64,000 nucleotides of DNA from Epiperipatus broadwayi (Eukaryota > Onychophora > Udeonychophora > Euonychophora > Peripatidae): NCBI GenBank assembly GCA_028023455.1, contig JAQFVV010000255.1, forward strand, positions 250,001 to 314,000, in the 5' to 3' direction. Below the pieces are notes generated by a model. The model did no database searches. It was not told where the DNA came from and worked only from the letters and a program-made list of their open reading frames with translations. The translations under genes and the position numbers were made by a program. Below, piece after piece: positions 47,800-59,864 of the stretch (its first letter is position 1; each line of letters begins with the position of its first letter).

Positions 47800-50380
47800 A
47801 CAAAAAAATAACTAAATAAATTGAGCTCTATCTAAGGACTTTTACTTTTTCAATTATCACTTTATCATTAAGTTAAACTCCACTAAGACAAACAAAATAA
47901 AAAGTTAAAGTTTTAAATAAAAATAATAAATTATGAATTAAAAGACATGTAGTTAATATTATTTTATATTCCATTTGTATTCAGTTTTAAAAAGTCAGAT
48001 ATGTATTGTAGCATATCTCCATTTATAATTTTATTATTAGAAATTTTAACAAATTTCAAATTGCATTTGTAAAGTGAATACCTTCTATAAGAATGAAGAA
48101 TGTTTTTTTCACTAAATTTTTAAATATTTGCAAGAATTTCACATTTATAAATTTTAGTCTATAGTATTGTAAAATTGCACAATCACTTTAAAAACTGAAA
48201 CTGTTTTTTAATTTTTTCATCAGGTGGTTAATATTAAAAAATTATTTTGGAATGTACTTGCCCCAGAAATCAGAAGTTTATTTCATCTGGATACATTTTT
48301 GTTAAATTTTAATTGTTAGTATGTTATTTATTTGATTTTTAGCATTTTAAATGTGGCATTAACTTTCACTTAATCACTAACTATTTTTAATATAAGTTCA
48401 AGTGGAACTTTAAGGTGTGGTATCGTTTTTCAAATATCAAATAATATTTGCATTTTATTCATTTTTTGTAACTTCTAATTCAACATTTCTGCAGGAATAT
48501 AATATTTTAAATTTTGAAGACATGGTGTTTTATTGAAATTATAGAAAATGCTCTATTTAACTGTATACTTTGCCTAATAGTATAATATTGAACATGATGA
48601 TCAACAAGGCTTAATATAATGGTAGAATGTACTAAAGGTTCATGAATTTCCTCTCAATTCTGTTTTTTCTGAAGCTCAAATATCATTTGATCTCTCAAGA
48701 AACAAAGTATTTAATTGCTGTATTTTATAGAAAATGGTCCTCGTTTTTAAAATCATTTATGATTCAATTTGGAAGAGGAGGGAAATTTTTTTGCATATTG
48801 TTAAAAGATTTAATTTTGTGGGTCTTTTATCAGTGAAACTTTTGTTTGTAAATCAGTAAAAAAATTTATCTTGTTATTTTATAATTATTCAATCATAATC
48901 ATGTAAAATCATGTTTATTTTAGATTTTACAAATAAAGATTTCCATGTGTAGATGTGTGGATGTAATACCCAAACCTGATTTAAATTATATAGAATTTTT
49001 AAAATAAATTTTTTTATAACCCAACCTTTTTTTTACTTAAACTTCAAGGTTGAACAATTCAAAAAAATATGGATCTGAATATTATTTCAATATTTTTTTC
49101 TTTTCACAAAATAAATATAAACATCATTATATTTTCATCACATGAATAAAAAAAGTACATTTAGTTGTTTATATACTCAAAAATAATATTGTTCCTTAAA
49201 GTGAAAAACCTTTCATAATTAATGCATATTCATTTTCAGCAGATCAAAAGATTAATTAATTCATATAAACATGTTTGACATGTTATTATTCAGAAGCCCC
49301 TAAATCACATATTTTGATATGTTTTGGACATTAGATGGGCTGCAATCATTATATCTTTTCTTCATTATTTTTAGCCTCTCTATAACTTTAGATTATCTTT
49401 CCAGGTTTATTTTACCATGAAAAAAATCATTTTAAAATTATTAGATAAAAAAAATCTGAAGATATTAGCATCAGATGAACCTTTAAGAAAATACAATATG
49501 TAATTTGCATGCTAATGAAATCAGACCTGGCTCATTTTGATCCCAATAGAAACAAAAATTTCTGATTTAGGGGACTGTTTAAGAGAAAGAGTCTAAAAAT
49601 TTGTTTGAAAAGAAAATTTGTAATGTTCAGTAATTTGTTTACATATTAAAGGTTATTTCTATCATATTTGAATAAAATACTTATTTTAAACAAAAAAAAA
49701 TTACATAACTACAATTATATTTTATTTGAAAATATTTATTTTTAAGAAAACACATCATAAAAATATATTATAGCAAAGCGATAGCAGTTTTTTCTGTCTA
49801 ACAGAAAAGCTTCTTGACAATATTGATAAAGAAATTTCTAAAAAAAAGTTTTAATGACAATAAATTTAATGTTTAATTTTATCATATATTTTCATTTTTC
49901 AAATTAAATTTCTTTTAAATGTAAAAAAATGGAATTCAAATATTTAATATTTTGTTTTACTAAATTTTAAAATAGATAAAATTGCATCCAATATGCAAAA
50001 TGTTATTGTTATAATTAAGAACCCCATTTAGTATTTAATTTTCCTATTTTACAAAGTTCAAATATTAATTTTTAGAGTGTCTATCATATCTGTAATAAAT
50101 AATGTAAAGATTGCCAATATATTATAGAAAAAAGCTTTAATTGTAAAATAAAATAATATGGATAAAATCTTCCTAGGGGCTTTTCAAATGAAAAAGGAGG
50201 AGTTAATTCTGAAACAATTAAATTTTACATGTTGTTGCATAACAATGACATCTCTCTTCAAAACCAACTCTATATAAATATTTGTGCTACCTATATATAG
50301 AGTTTTTTGACTTATTCAAGCTTTCTGGCAGTTTATTTTCAAAAGTAAAGTGAAAAATTAAACAAATTGTCTTGAATTAT
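47800..50380. other. AT-rich non-coding stretch
   Basis: Nothing recognised. The frame at 48,642-48,836 is AT-driven. Confidence 0.5.
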
Positions 50381-50384
50381 GATG

Positions 50385-50775
50385 AGCATTTGGACAGTTT
50401 GGGCAACACACACTCTTTTCAACAGTCTTGTCCTTTTTCTGAAATTGAGCGTTCAGCATCTTTAATTGACAAAACATGAGCAGCGAAACAATACACATTC
50501 TGCAGCCTTCTGACCATTATAGGAGGGCTAGTTCTTTGGCTATCAATCACCTGAAATGGGCACACTCAACTAGGCAAGAGCTGTCTTAGTGGCTTATGTA
50601 TAGTGACTTTCATACTGACCATGAAGGAAGGCCCCAGCATTGAAGCAAAAACTATTCTGGCAACACCACAAGCTTACAGGTATCATTATAGATTCTTTCA
50701 GGTGAAATTACATAATCCCTCTTCCTGATAGACCTGATCTTGATTGTGTAAATTACCATTACTCTGCCTGTAAAG
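50385..50775. other. GC-richer unassigned segment
   Basis: It has a markedly less AT-biased composition than the surroundings (gaccatgaaggaaggcccc; ctgtcttagtggcttatg). Short minus-strand frames contain Cys-rich words (CCPNCPNAHH) but are interrupted. I could not assign it; a degraded transposon or pseudogene exon is possible. Confidence 0.3.
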
Positions 50776-50779
50776 AAGA

Positions 50780-52130
50780 AAAAAGTTCATTAGAAGCACA
50801 CACCTTTTAAATAAGAATGATTGTTCTAATTCTAATTGTAAAAAACAAAAACAGTGAGAAAAAGTAAAAAAAATGTTTTAAATTAGTATTGTTTAAAGAG
50901 TAATTAAATGACAGAAATTTGATTGCACAAATAGACAATTCCAGGGTCATAGTTAGTGCAGAAACATGGTCACGTTGTCACGTATTTACCTAAGTGAGAG
51001 AATATAATAAAATAAAATAAAAATAGCAAAAGAATCACAATAATAATTAATTATAAATGTTAGCAACCATTATTAGTGAGTGGAGTCAAAATGATAATAA
51101 ATTTTATTTATCCTTCATTCAATCATATATTCTATTACTACACATATAATTTTAAAATCAAACATTTCCATTTTAATAAAATTACAAGTACAATCAATAA
51201 TATATATAAAATATCACTAATTATATACTTTTATTATGACAAACTTAACTACTGAACAATTTATACGTAAAATTTTAAAGTAAATACTATCTTCTTTTTT
51301 TCCACTTAATCACGCATTTGGGATGCAACTTATTTTTTTAAATATATATATATGAAAGATTTTTTTTTCATAAGAGAAACTGTAACAATGATCAGTTTAT
51401 AGCTCCAAATGGAATCAATTAATTTTACATTTCCTAATAACATGCAGGCAGGAAATAATATTAGATCTCCTATTGATGAAACCGAGTTTTAATTTATAAA
51501 AGATATCTCATATTCATAAAATATATCTAAATAATTATTTTATTCCTGGAGTTATTAGTTTTACTGCAATATAAAACTAACTGCTTGATTTTATTTATTG
51601 ATAACATTAAGCTTAAAAACAGATTTTGTTTTAATTTTTATAAATTGACATTAGTATATTAAATTTGCAATGACTAAAAGAAAAAAATATTTAAAAGTTA
51701 TAAATATTAATACTCCTGTATATTTAACAAGGTTAGAATGTTGATTATCTTGGAGCTGGGTTTGAAATTAACTTAAGGATTTATCAAAGCAATTTTCAAA
51801 TAGCACAGAATGGCCCATAATTAACTCTCATGCCATCCAAAATTGATTGAAAAACTGAAATTTAGGATGTCAGAGTAATTTGGATTGATCAATATAATGC
51901 AAATTTCACTTTTGATGTAGATCTAAATTACTCTCTCGTGTTAAGTCAGTGGCGTAGCTTTGTTTTTTTATTTCATAACCAATAATATAATCAGATTTTA
52001 ATATAAATTATTATATATTGATGTTACTATAACGCAATACTGTTAATTTCATACTCTTGGTTTTCTATTCTTTCATAGATTATTTAAAGATTTTTGACAG
52101 ATTAAGAACATGTAATAACTATTTTCTTTT
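50780..52130. other. AT-rich non-coding stretch
   Basis: Nothing recognised. Confidence 0.5.
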
Positions 52131-52140
52131 CTTCCAAAGG

Positions 52141-52268
52141 GTAAGCTTGTGGTTAAAACCTGTAGAGGCCTCTACCTTCGCATTTTCAAGCGCACATCCT
52201 TGGGGTTTATTGCCTTAGTATATAGTACTTACGGTAATCAATGTGCGTTAAATAAATTTATAATTATA
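52141..52268 (+). repeat. Repeat D, single copy
   Basis: It carries the D unit (gcttgtggttaaaacctgta through ctaccttcgcattttcaagc), the end ggtttattgccttagta, and a further tail (aatcaatgtgcgttaaataa, then tttataatta) that matches the minus strand of 30,129-30,180. This shows the element is longer than the 52-bp core. Confidence 0.7.
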
Positions 52269-52269
52269 A

Positions 52270-53035
52270 CTATTTATTAAGATATCTTTTGTCTTCTTAT
52301 TATAAATGTTCCAAGGTATTCTGCAGTTTGCTAAAAATTAAAAATTAAATTATTGTAAAAACTATTAATTTTAATACATATAGAATATGCATGCTACATA
52401 TGCTGTGTAATATGTTTTTAATGATAAAGAAGTGGGGAGAATAAACATTTGCCAACTAGATTTTTCTCCTCACTTATTAAATATAAATATTACTTAATAA
52501 CAATATTGTAACTATTAATTTTACTATCAAGTAAATACATATTTTCAATCATATTATGTATTGGTATTGCATCCTTACAATTAAACTCATTTAATAATTT
52601 TATTTTTTACTTGGTAATGTCCTGTAAGATTTTCTAATTAAAATTTCTTTTGTTTGTGTGTGTGTGTGTGTGTGTTTGTGTGTTTCTTAAGATCAATTGC
52701 AATAAAAAAATTATTAAAAAATTAGATATTTTGTATTTTCAAGTGCTATTTTTTTTAGAAAAAAATGAGTCTTCCATTAAATAGAATAGTTTTCAAACAA
52801 AAACAAAATTAAATTTATTGATTTATATATTTATTTATTGTAGAGTACTTAAGATTGTTTATGTAAACATGTTATGTTTAAGATATAAAAATTGTTACTA
52901 TGTAAATTATAATCATATGTCAAAATAATAAAATCTGATAATGATAAAAATTTAAAAGATTCCCTGTTTTGATTTGAAAAAAAAAATACCTGAATATCAA
53001 TTGTAGATCTTTTTTATTGAATATCTTTTTAATAA
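52270..53035. other. AT-rich stretch with a GT microsatellite
   Basis: A GT run at 52,654-52,683 is the only feature seen. Confidence 0.6.
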
Positions 53036-53040
53036 TATTA

Positions 53041-53080
53041 ATAGTAGTAGCAGCAGCATAGTAGTATTAGTATTAGCAGT

Positions 53081-53157
<77 letters not shown>

Positions 53158-53184
53158 CAGCAGCAGCAGCAATAGCAGTAGTAT

Positions 53185-53216
<32 letters not shown>

Positions 53217-53283
53217 TTCGTAGTAGTAGTAGTAGTAGTAGTAGTAGTAATAGCAGCAGTAGCAGTAGTAGTAGTAGTAATTC
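53041..53283. repeat. TAG/CAG trinucleotide array
   Basis: About 80 units of GTA/GCA in alternating blocks (CAG blocks near 53,090-53,110 and 53,157-53,170, TAG elsewhere). A poly-Leu frame on the minus strand (53,038-53,343) comes from reading CTA/CTG and is an artefact. Block structure suggests repeat-tract switching. Confidence 0.95.
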
Positions 53284-53329
53284 AGCAGCAAAGGCCCATT
53301 TGTTCACAACCAAGTCAGCATGCTCTAGT

Positions 53330-54450
53330 TTTTCATACTCCAAAGGTACTCAAAGTTTAATCCTGGCAAGGTAAAAACCTATCCTGGTAAACCTTTTTTA
53401 ATTTCCAATCAGTCTATTTTATAATATATATAAAAAACTCATTGAAAATTGAAAAAGATTTATCAGGAGTTGGTAATTGTTTAATATTTTTGTGATACAT
53501 TTTTTCATTTAAAAATTCAATTAAAATCAAGTTACCCAATGATGATTTTGGAAAACAATATGTCAACAACGTAATCACAGCAAACATTAATAGCACAGAG
53601 TTTCAAAATCCAATGTTCAGTCAAACATAAGCCAATTTTTAATTTTGTTATTGCAATGTCTGATTTTTGTTTGGAACAAAAAAAAAAGTTACAAATTTCC
53701 CCACAAGCAATTCAATTGCTAAATAAACAAATTAACTAGTTTTTTTTAACGCTTAAAAAGAATTTAAAACCTTAGTCTACTGCAAGACAATAATATACCT
53801 TTAATCAGTTGATTACTTACTTCCAACATTTTTTATTCAAACTTCCAATTGAAATCAAGTTACCTAAGGATAATTAAAAAAAACCATCACATGACCACTG
53901 TTTGCCCTCAATACTACCAGCCTAGAGTTTCAAAGTCCAAAGGTTAGTCAGGCATATGCTTATTTTTAACATTATTGTAGCAATCTCTGATCTTTGTTTA
54001 GTAATAAAAATTTGATTTCAAATTCCCAGCAATTAGTTCATTAGCTTACAACTGAGTTAACAAGCTCTGACTGTTTATGCTTATAAAGTAGTCAAAACCC
54101 TAGGCTAGCAAAAAAACAACAACTTTATTTACTTTTTTCAATTTCCTATCAGTTAATAATTGATTTCCAATTTTGAGTTAAATTTTTCATTCAAATCTTC
54201 AACTATCATCAAGTTACTAGATAATTTCAAAAAACAGAACTCACTTCTAATAGTAATGCTGAGCCTAACTACCTACCTAGATTTTGTTTGGACACTAGCC
54301 ATGAATCTCATACATAAATCATATGAAAAGCCACCTTTGGCCACCACCTCTAACACAGCCAGACTCAGAGTCTAACCAGCTTACCACAAAGTCCAATATA
54401 ACAATTGCAACCAATTCTAACATAGCTGTATTACCACCCCTCTGCAACAC
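53330..54450 (+). repeat. Degenerate tandem repeat, about 330-355 bp period
   Basis: Three units. The word atcaagttac recurs at 53,526, 53,854 and 54,208, each preceded by a cattttttcatt-type segment. In the first two units, gagtttcaaa(g/a)tccaa and then attgttattgcaatgtctgat-like words follow in the same order. There is no long frame. It directly abuts the TAG/CAG array and the next repeat block, so 53.0-55.4 kb may be one composite element. Confidence 0.65.
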
Positions 54451-54739
54451 TCATCTATTTAAGTGCACCAGAAAGTAGGCATGACAATCCCACCAGGCCT
54501 CCCACCCACACCAACACCATCCCCAACCCACATTGCCAATGAAGCCAAGAGAAATCTTGGTTACCCAAAGAAGATACCCTAAAAAATAAAAATACTGACA
54601 TTGATTTCACACCAAGCCAGACTTCACAGATAATTGTCACACTACTATGGAAATTTCTACTCCTCACTTCTGTTACCAAGGCAACTCAAACACATATAGG
54701 ACTAAACCTGGATTGCATCTGAAGATACAGCAATCCAGA

Positions 54740-55230
54740 CCACATAAAATTTATGTAATCTTGTATAAACCAATAAAACAACTTTTACATAAATGTAAAA
54801 CTTCAACTACAGATTACCCATGTAACCACAGCAATCTAAGCTATGTAAAACCCTTGTAACTAATCCACAGCATAAATAAATGAATCAACTTTTACATACA
54901 TAAACCTACATCTATGGATTGCCTATGAAACCACAGCAATCCAAGCCAGATAAAATTCTTGTAACCCACAGTATGAAAATTTTTTGTAATCTCATGTAAA
55001 TCAATAAATCAACTTTTATGTATGTAAATCTATGGATTCCCCATGTAACCACAGCAATCCAAGCTATGTAAAACCATGTAACTAATCCACAGCATGTAAA
55101 ATTCCTGTAATCCCATGTAAAAAAATAAATCAACTTTTATATATGTAAACCTACAACTATAGATTGACCATATAAACACAGCACTCCAAGCTATGTAAAC
55201 TCTTGTAACCCTTTAAGACAAATAAAGCTT
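54740..55230 (+). repeat. Degenerate tandem repeat, about 107-124 bp period
   Basis: Four units marked by acttttacat or acttttatgt at 54,781, 54,888, 55,012 and 55,133. Each is followed by ctacagatt or ctatggatt, then ccacagcaatccaagc and a tgtaaaac(c)...tgtaac word. The last unit ends aagacaaataaagcttatc and runs into the AAT array, like the tail of a retroposon. Confidence 0.8.
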
Positions 55231-55241
55231 ATCATTGAAAC

Positions 55242-55408
<167 letters not shown>

Positions 55409-55419
55409 TCAATTCATTT

Positions 55420-56250
55420 ATTTATATGCTAAACAACAGCATATAGCCAATTATGGTTTACACATTAAAAAACAAAATGAATAAAAATAATGCATATAGC
55501 ATAATAAAAAAAGAAAAAACAAAAAACAAAAAAGAAATGTATGTAAAAAAATAAATTTAAATTAATCAACCATGACATTTGAATTTAATATTACAAAATT
55601 GCTTATAATCTAAATTAATATGATTGATGTTATTACAAATCTGATTATATAAATAGGGTAGCCTGAATAAAGGAGAAAATTTAAGGATGTTGGAATGACA
55701 AGTTTGAATATAACAGACAAAAGCAGATCAATTATCATGCTCATAAGTTGAATCTATGACAAATATAATAACTTGTTGATTGATGATTTTATAAAGATAT
55801 TTAAAATATCTATTGTGATAGGGACTAAAATTTGAAACCCCTTCTCAAAGGTTAAATTAATATAAATGAATCTTACTAAAAAGGAAAGGGAAAATGGTTT
55901 AAAATAAGTATAAATGTATATGTGGATCAAAAGAGGTATATGCACATATATAATTTTTTTTTTCATGTTAATGTAAAACAAAATGACCATTCAAAATTAA
56001 GATTTGAAATTTTTTTTAAAGAATAAAATAAAAGATGATACATTTTTTTCTTTTAATTTATTATTTTTAGAAAACTCATTAGGTCATGTGTTACATGTAA
56101 TTACTTTAACAATTTATTAATTAGTACTAATAATTACGGTAAGATTTTTTTTTTGTTAAGTGGTATGCAGAATGTTAATAAACAATAAAATGTTTTTTTG
56201 AAAGAAAAGAAATATAAATATTCAAAAAGGGATTATTTATATGTATTTAT
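55420..56250. other. AT-rich non-coding stretch
   Basis: Nothing recognised. Confidence 0.5.
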
Positions 56251-56266
56251 CTAATCAAAGTAAAAT

Positions 56267-56363
56267 TGTCAAGCGTTGGTAGCCTAGTGGTTAGCATAGC
56301 TGCCTTCCAAGCAGCTGGCCCGGATTCGCTTCCTGGTCAACGCATTTGATATATGAAAAAAAA
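56267..56363 (+). mobile_element. tRNA-derived SINE with 14-bp target-site duplication
   Basis: Flanked by the perfect repeat aatcaaagtaaaat (56,253-56,266 and 56,364-56,377). Box A-like ggtagcctagtggttagc, box B-like ccggattcgcttcctgg and a short poly-A tail. The body is under 100 bp, so the unit is little more than a tRNA-like head. It is the best-defined SINE here. It needs a LINE enzyme in trans. Confidence 0.85.
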
Positions 56364-56594
56364 AATCAAAGTAAAATAAGTCTTGAACTGATTCCAAGTA
56401 CAAAATTTGCATTTTGTTTTAATCAGATCAAACTAGTGACTGATTAAAAAATTTATTTACAGGCTATTTATAGAAAGACTAAATGGATTGGAAATTTTTT
56501 TTTTGTATTGAAATGAAGATAAAAGGTGAATACTAGCCTTCTGCATAATGAATCAGCATTTTCTTTTATAAAAAAAACATAAAAAGAAAAGTTT

Positions 56595-56693
56595 TTTTTT
56601 GTTTCATATGTCATAGCATCAGCCGGGACGCGAACCCACACCCGTCTGCAACCAACTACTTGCTTGCAAGGCGGGTGCGATGACCTCTCGGCT
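56595..56693 (-). mobile_element. tRNA-derived SINE, opposite orientation, with 14-bp duplication
   Basis: Flanked by aaaaagaaaagttt (56,581-56,594 and 56,694-56,707). On the minus strand: agccgagaggtcatcgcacc (box A region), an internal gcaagcaagtagttggttgc segment as in the 36.9-kb copy, box B-like gtgggttcgcgtcccgg, and end gctgatgctatgacatatg plus poly-A. It sits 230 bp from the previous SINE in inverted orientation. CpG-rich for the region, so fairly young. Confidence 0.85.
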
Positions 56694-56709
56694 AAAAAGA
56701 AAAGTTTGG

Positions 56710-57200
56710 ATTTGAATAGTTATCTCACATCCTGGTTGCTTAGTCTGAAGGTCACCCCAACTGCTCTTCACGTGGTTTGTAAAATAAACATCAACAGTAA
56801 ATTATTTTTTTTATTTTAAGTAATAAACTTTATTAAAACACAACATATTTACATAATTACAAAATAAATTTCTAGTTCAAACAAAAAACAAAAAAAAGAA
56901 ATAGTATTATCCTTCACTTGTCCATTAATTATTAAGTGACCCAAACTTTGGAAAAAGTTAACCAGGGTGGGTGATTAGAAAATTGAATTATAATAACTAT
57001 TCTGTGTTCTATAAAATATATCTCATGAATGAAATGTATAATCTTAAGTTCAAGATACTAAAGACTATGAAGTAAAAATCACCTGAGTATAACAGAATTG
57101 TTATCCACAATAACCATGAAATCGTATTGCTTCTATTGCCATCTCTCTGCTACAGGGTCAACAGTTTGCCAAACAGTTTCCCAGAAAAGAAAGGAAGACA
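56710..57200. other. Non-coding stretch
   Basis: Nothing recognised. Confidence 0.5.
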
Positions 57201-57204
57201 TTTA

Positions 57205-59218
57205 CATATTTATATATTGGACTATTTCCATAATTAATATGAGTATGGAATGTTTTTAAGAAAATTTAACTTTATTTAAGTTTTCCAAATACATTCAACT
57301 CTTAGTAATAGCACACAAGTTACCATATGCACAATGTTTTGAGAGATATTATTCTTCCCTCTTCTTCAAGTGTTGCTGGCCTGACCAGTGGCAGTACAAG
57401 CATGGGAATCAAACACAGACCCTTGGTTTTTTGAGTAAGCTCTAACGAACTGAGTCATATTGCCAAAGGTAACAGTCAGTAAAATTTTCATATACGTATC
57501 TATGAGATTCCTCCTGATTTCTCCACTTTTTCCTAACTGCAAAGTTGATTAGTGGTTTTCATACATTATGTATAGTCACACTAGGTTGACTTATGGGATT
57601 ATTTATCATTGTCTGTGAGCAGCTTCTTTAAATTTTCTTCTTAATACCTTTTCTTATCTATCCAATATTTTTGTATTTTTCCAATTAAACATATGGTCAT
57701 TGGTAAACACATGGTTTTCTACCTTAGACACCTCTGGTTTCTCTCTTCTAATCATCAGTTTGTGTTTTTGCAAGTGCTTTTCCATCGAATGACTGGTCTC
57801 ACTAACATACATTTTTCCACATTCACATGGAATTTCATAGGTGGAGTTTTTTTCTTTTCAGCATTTTAAGTTTAGACCTTGTAGATGGTATAACTCCTCA
57901 TAATGTGGTATGGCTCTGAAAAGCTGTTCTAACATTATACTGATTGCAGATTTTCCTTAATTTGTCTGTTATTTTTGGTATGTATGGGCATACTACAATA
58001 CCAATAATTTGTTATGGTTCTTTTTGGTTGTCTATTTAAGGTTTTCTTAATAATAGCTGATGGATAACCATTTTTCATAAGAGTCTATTCTATATAGATC
58101 TTTTTTTTTTCGAATCACTGGTTTCTAAACAAACTTCTTTTGCTCTGTTCTATAGTGATAGTATAACTCCATGTTTTGCATTTCTGGTGTGATTACATGT
58201 ATAGGCTAAGTATTTTCCTGGATGTGTGAGTTTTCAGTAAACTGTAGTTTTGATTTTGCCATTGGGGAGTCTTGTCACAAGAACATCTAAGAATCCCAAT
58301 TTTTGTTCTTCTTGTGATTCTATTGTGAATTTAATTGAGGGGGATGTGTTGCTGATATGTTTGCAGAAAGTTTGTAGGGATGCATCATCATGTTACTATA
58401 CAACAAATGTATCATCTACATTGTGAAGCCAAACTTTAGATAGATATTGTGTAGTTTTAAAGTTGTGGTTTAAAGTTCTTCTAGATAAAAACTGCTAATC
58501 AGAAATGACAATGGTGAGCCATAACATTCCTAATTTTATTGTAAGCATTCTGTGTTATATTGAAAGTAGGTTGTTTTTTATGCAGAATGTTAATAGTTCC
58601 ATTATACTATCAATAGGAAGAGTTGCTCTGGTGTGTAAAATATTATCACCATTTAATCTTTTCTTTAAAATAGACAATGCTTCTTCACATGGTACATTTG
58701 TGAATAAACTTTCCACACCAAAGCTTACTGGTAATTCAGTTCTTTCAATTTTCATAAAATTTGATTAATTCTACAAAGTGTCTAGAATCCCTGACAAAGG
58801 ACTGGATCTTGAATGCTAAAGGACTTAGAACTTTGAGAAGAAATCTTCCCAAATTTTGGCAAGGTAAATTTCTAGAACTGACAATAGGTCTTAAAGGAAT
58901 ATCTTTATGGATTTTCAGTAGAGGAATTTTCCTGAAATATGGTTATTTTTTTCTGAATCACTGAAGTACTTGCAATGCTTTCTGAGAAATGTTAGATCAT
59001 TGTTTCTCTATGAAATATCAGAATTTTTGCCACTTTTTTGTATTGGCCTGCTGTGAGGAATTCTTATATTTTGTTCTCATAATCAGATATATCCATTACA
59101 ATTGTTGCATCGCCTTTGTTGGAAGAAAGAATAATTATAAATTTAGGTACTTTGAGAAATTTAATTGCTTTCCTCTCATCATAGGACATGTTTGACTTCA
59201 ATTTTTGGTGCTTGTTAA
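57205..59218 (-). mobile_element. Penelope-like element, 5'-truncated and decayed
   Basis: On the minus strand, from the 5' end: a segment matching the frame of the neighbouring copy (KHQKLKSNMSYDERKAIKF, ILSSNKGDATIVMDISDY) and an RT region whose motif A reads SFGVESLFTNV, with Gly in place of the catalytic Asp. Next come motif C near 58,405-58,425 (NVDDTFVV, canonical VDD), a GIY-YIG endonuclease remnant near 57,735-57,860 (YEIPCECGKMYVSETSH), and the tRNA-like 3' flank. Stops interrupt the frame repeatedly. PLEs encode RT plus a C-terminal GIY-YIG endonuclease and move by target-primed reverse transcription. The copy is cut at about 59,218, exactly where the opposite-strand PLE begins, giving a head-to-head pair. 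Minus frame 58,555-58,755 is part of it; the plus frames at 58,505-59,195 are antisense shadows. Confidence 0.88.
57362..57470 (-). repeat. tRNA-like segment in PLE 3' flank
   Basis: Minus strand: atgactcagttcgttagagc (box A-like) and gggtctgtgtttgattccc (box B-like), followed by the tract ggtcaggccagcaacactt. The same block recurs at 59,425 and 62,012 in the same place relative to PLE coding sequence. Confidence 0.65.
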
Positions 59219-59234
59219 GTGTACCATTCAAACA

Positions 59235-59727
59235 TACAAAGAAGAAAATTTAAAGAAGCTGCTTATATGACAATGGCAAATAATCTCATAAGTCAACCTA
59301 GTGTGACTATACATAATGTATGGAAACCACCAATCATCTTTGCTCTTTAAAAAAATTTGAAAAAACCAGGACTACAACATAAACAAGTACATAAAATTTC
59401 TACTGACAGTTTCCTTTGGCAGGATGGCACAGTTGGTTAGAGCATTACCTGAAAATTCAATACCCAAAAATATAAGGGTCCAGGCTCAATTCTCATGCTA
59501 GTACTGTCTCTGGTCAGGCCAGCAACATTGAAGAAGAGGGGAGAAAAATACATCTTAAAACATTGTGCATATACTAACCTATGTGCTATTACTAATAAAT
59601 GAATGTATTTGGAATATTTAAATAAAGTTAAATTTTTCTAAAGATTTCAATACTCATATTAGATTATAAAAATAGTCCAGTATATAAATATAATTAAAAC
59701 ACCATCATCACAAGCCTTCAGGAAAAT
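59235..59727 (+). repeat. PLE left pseudo-LTR
   Basis: It aligns with 61,827-62,316 from tacaaagaagaaaatttaaa to cacaa(g/a)ccttcag. The first part is the decayed last codons of the endonuclease; the rest is 3' flank with the tRNA-like block and aataaagttaaatttttcta near the end. Confidence 0.8.
59422..59505 (+). repeat. tRNA-like segment in PLE left repeat
   Basis: ggcacagttggttagagc (box A-like, about 59,434-59,451) and gggtccaggctcaattctc (box B-like, about 59,487). It looks like a SINE head fused into the PLE terminal region. Confidence 0.65.
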
Positions 59728-59864
59728 AATAAGTATTCAGTATGGACCTGATACTATATTAAACATTATTAGACATCATGAAAAATTATGTCTAAAGCTG
59801 CCAAAGTAGAAAATCATTTAATTTTCTTGTGTAAAAGTAAATCTGAATGTATAATTCCTAAAGT

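Noticed and set aside
53038-53343. 101-codon poly-Leu frame
   Set aside because: Produced by the TAG/CAG array on the minus strand.
58505-59195. Plus-strand frames in 58.5-59.2 kb as genes
   Set aside because: They are antisense to the minus-strand PLE coding sequence.
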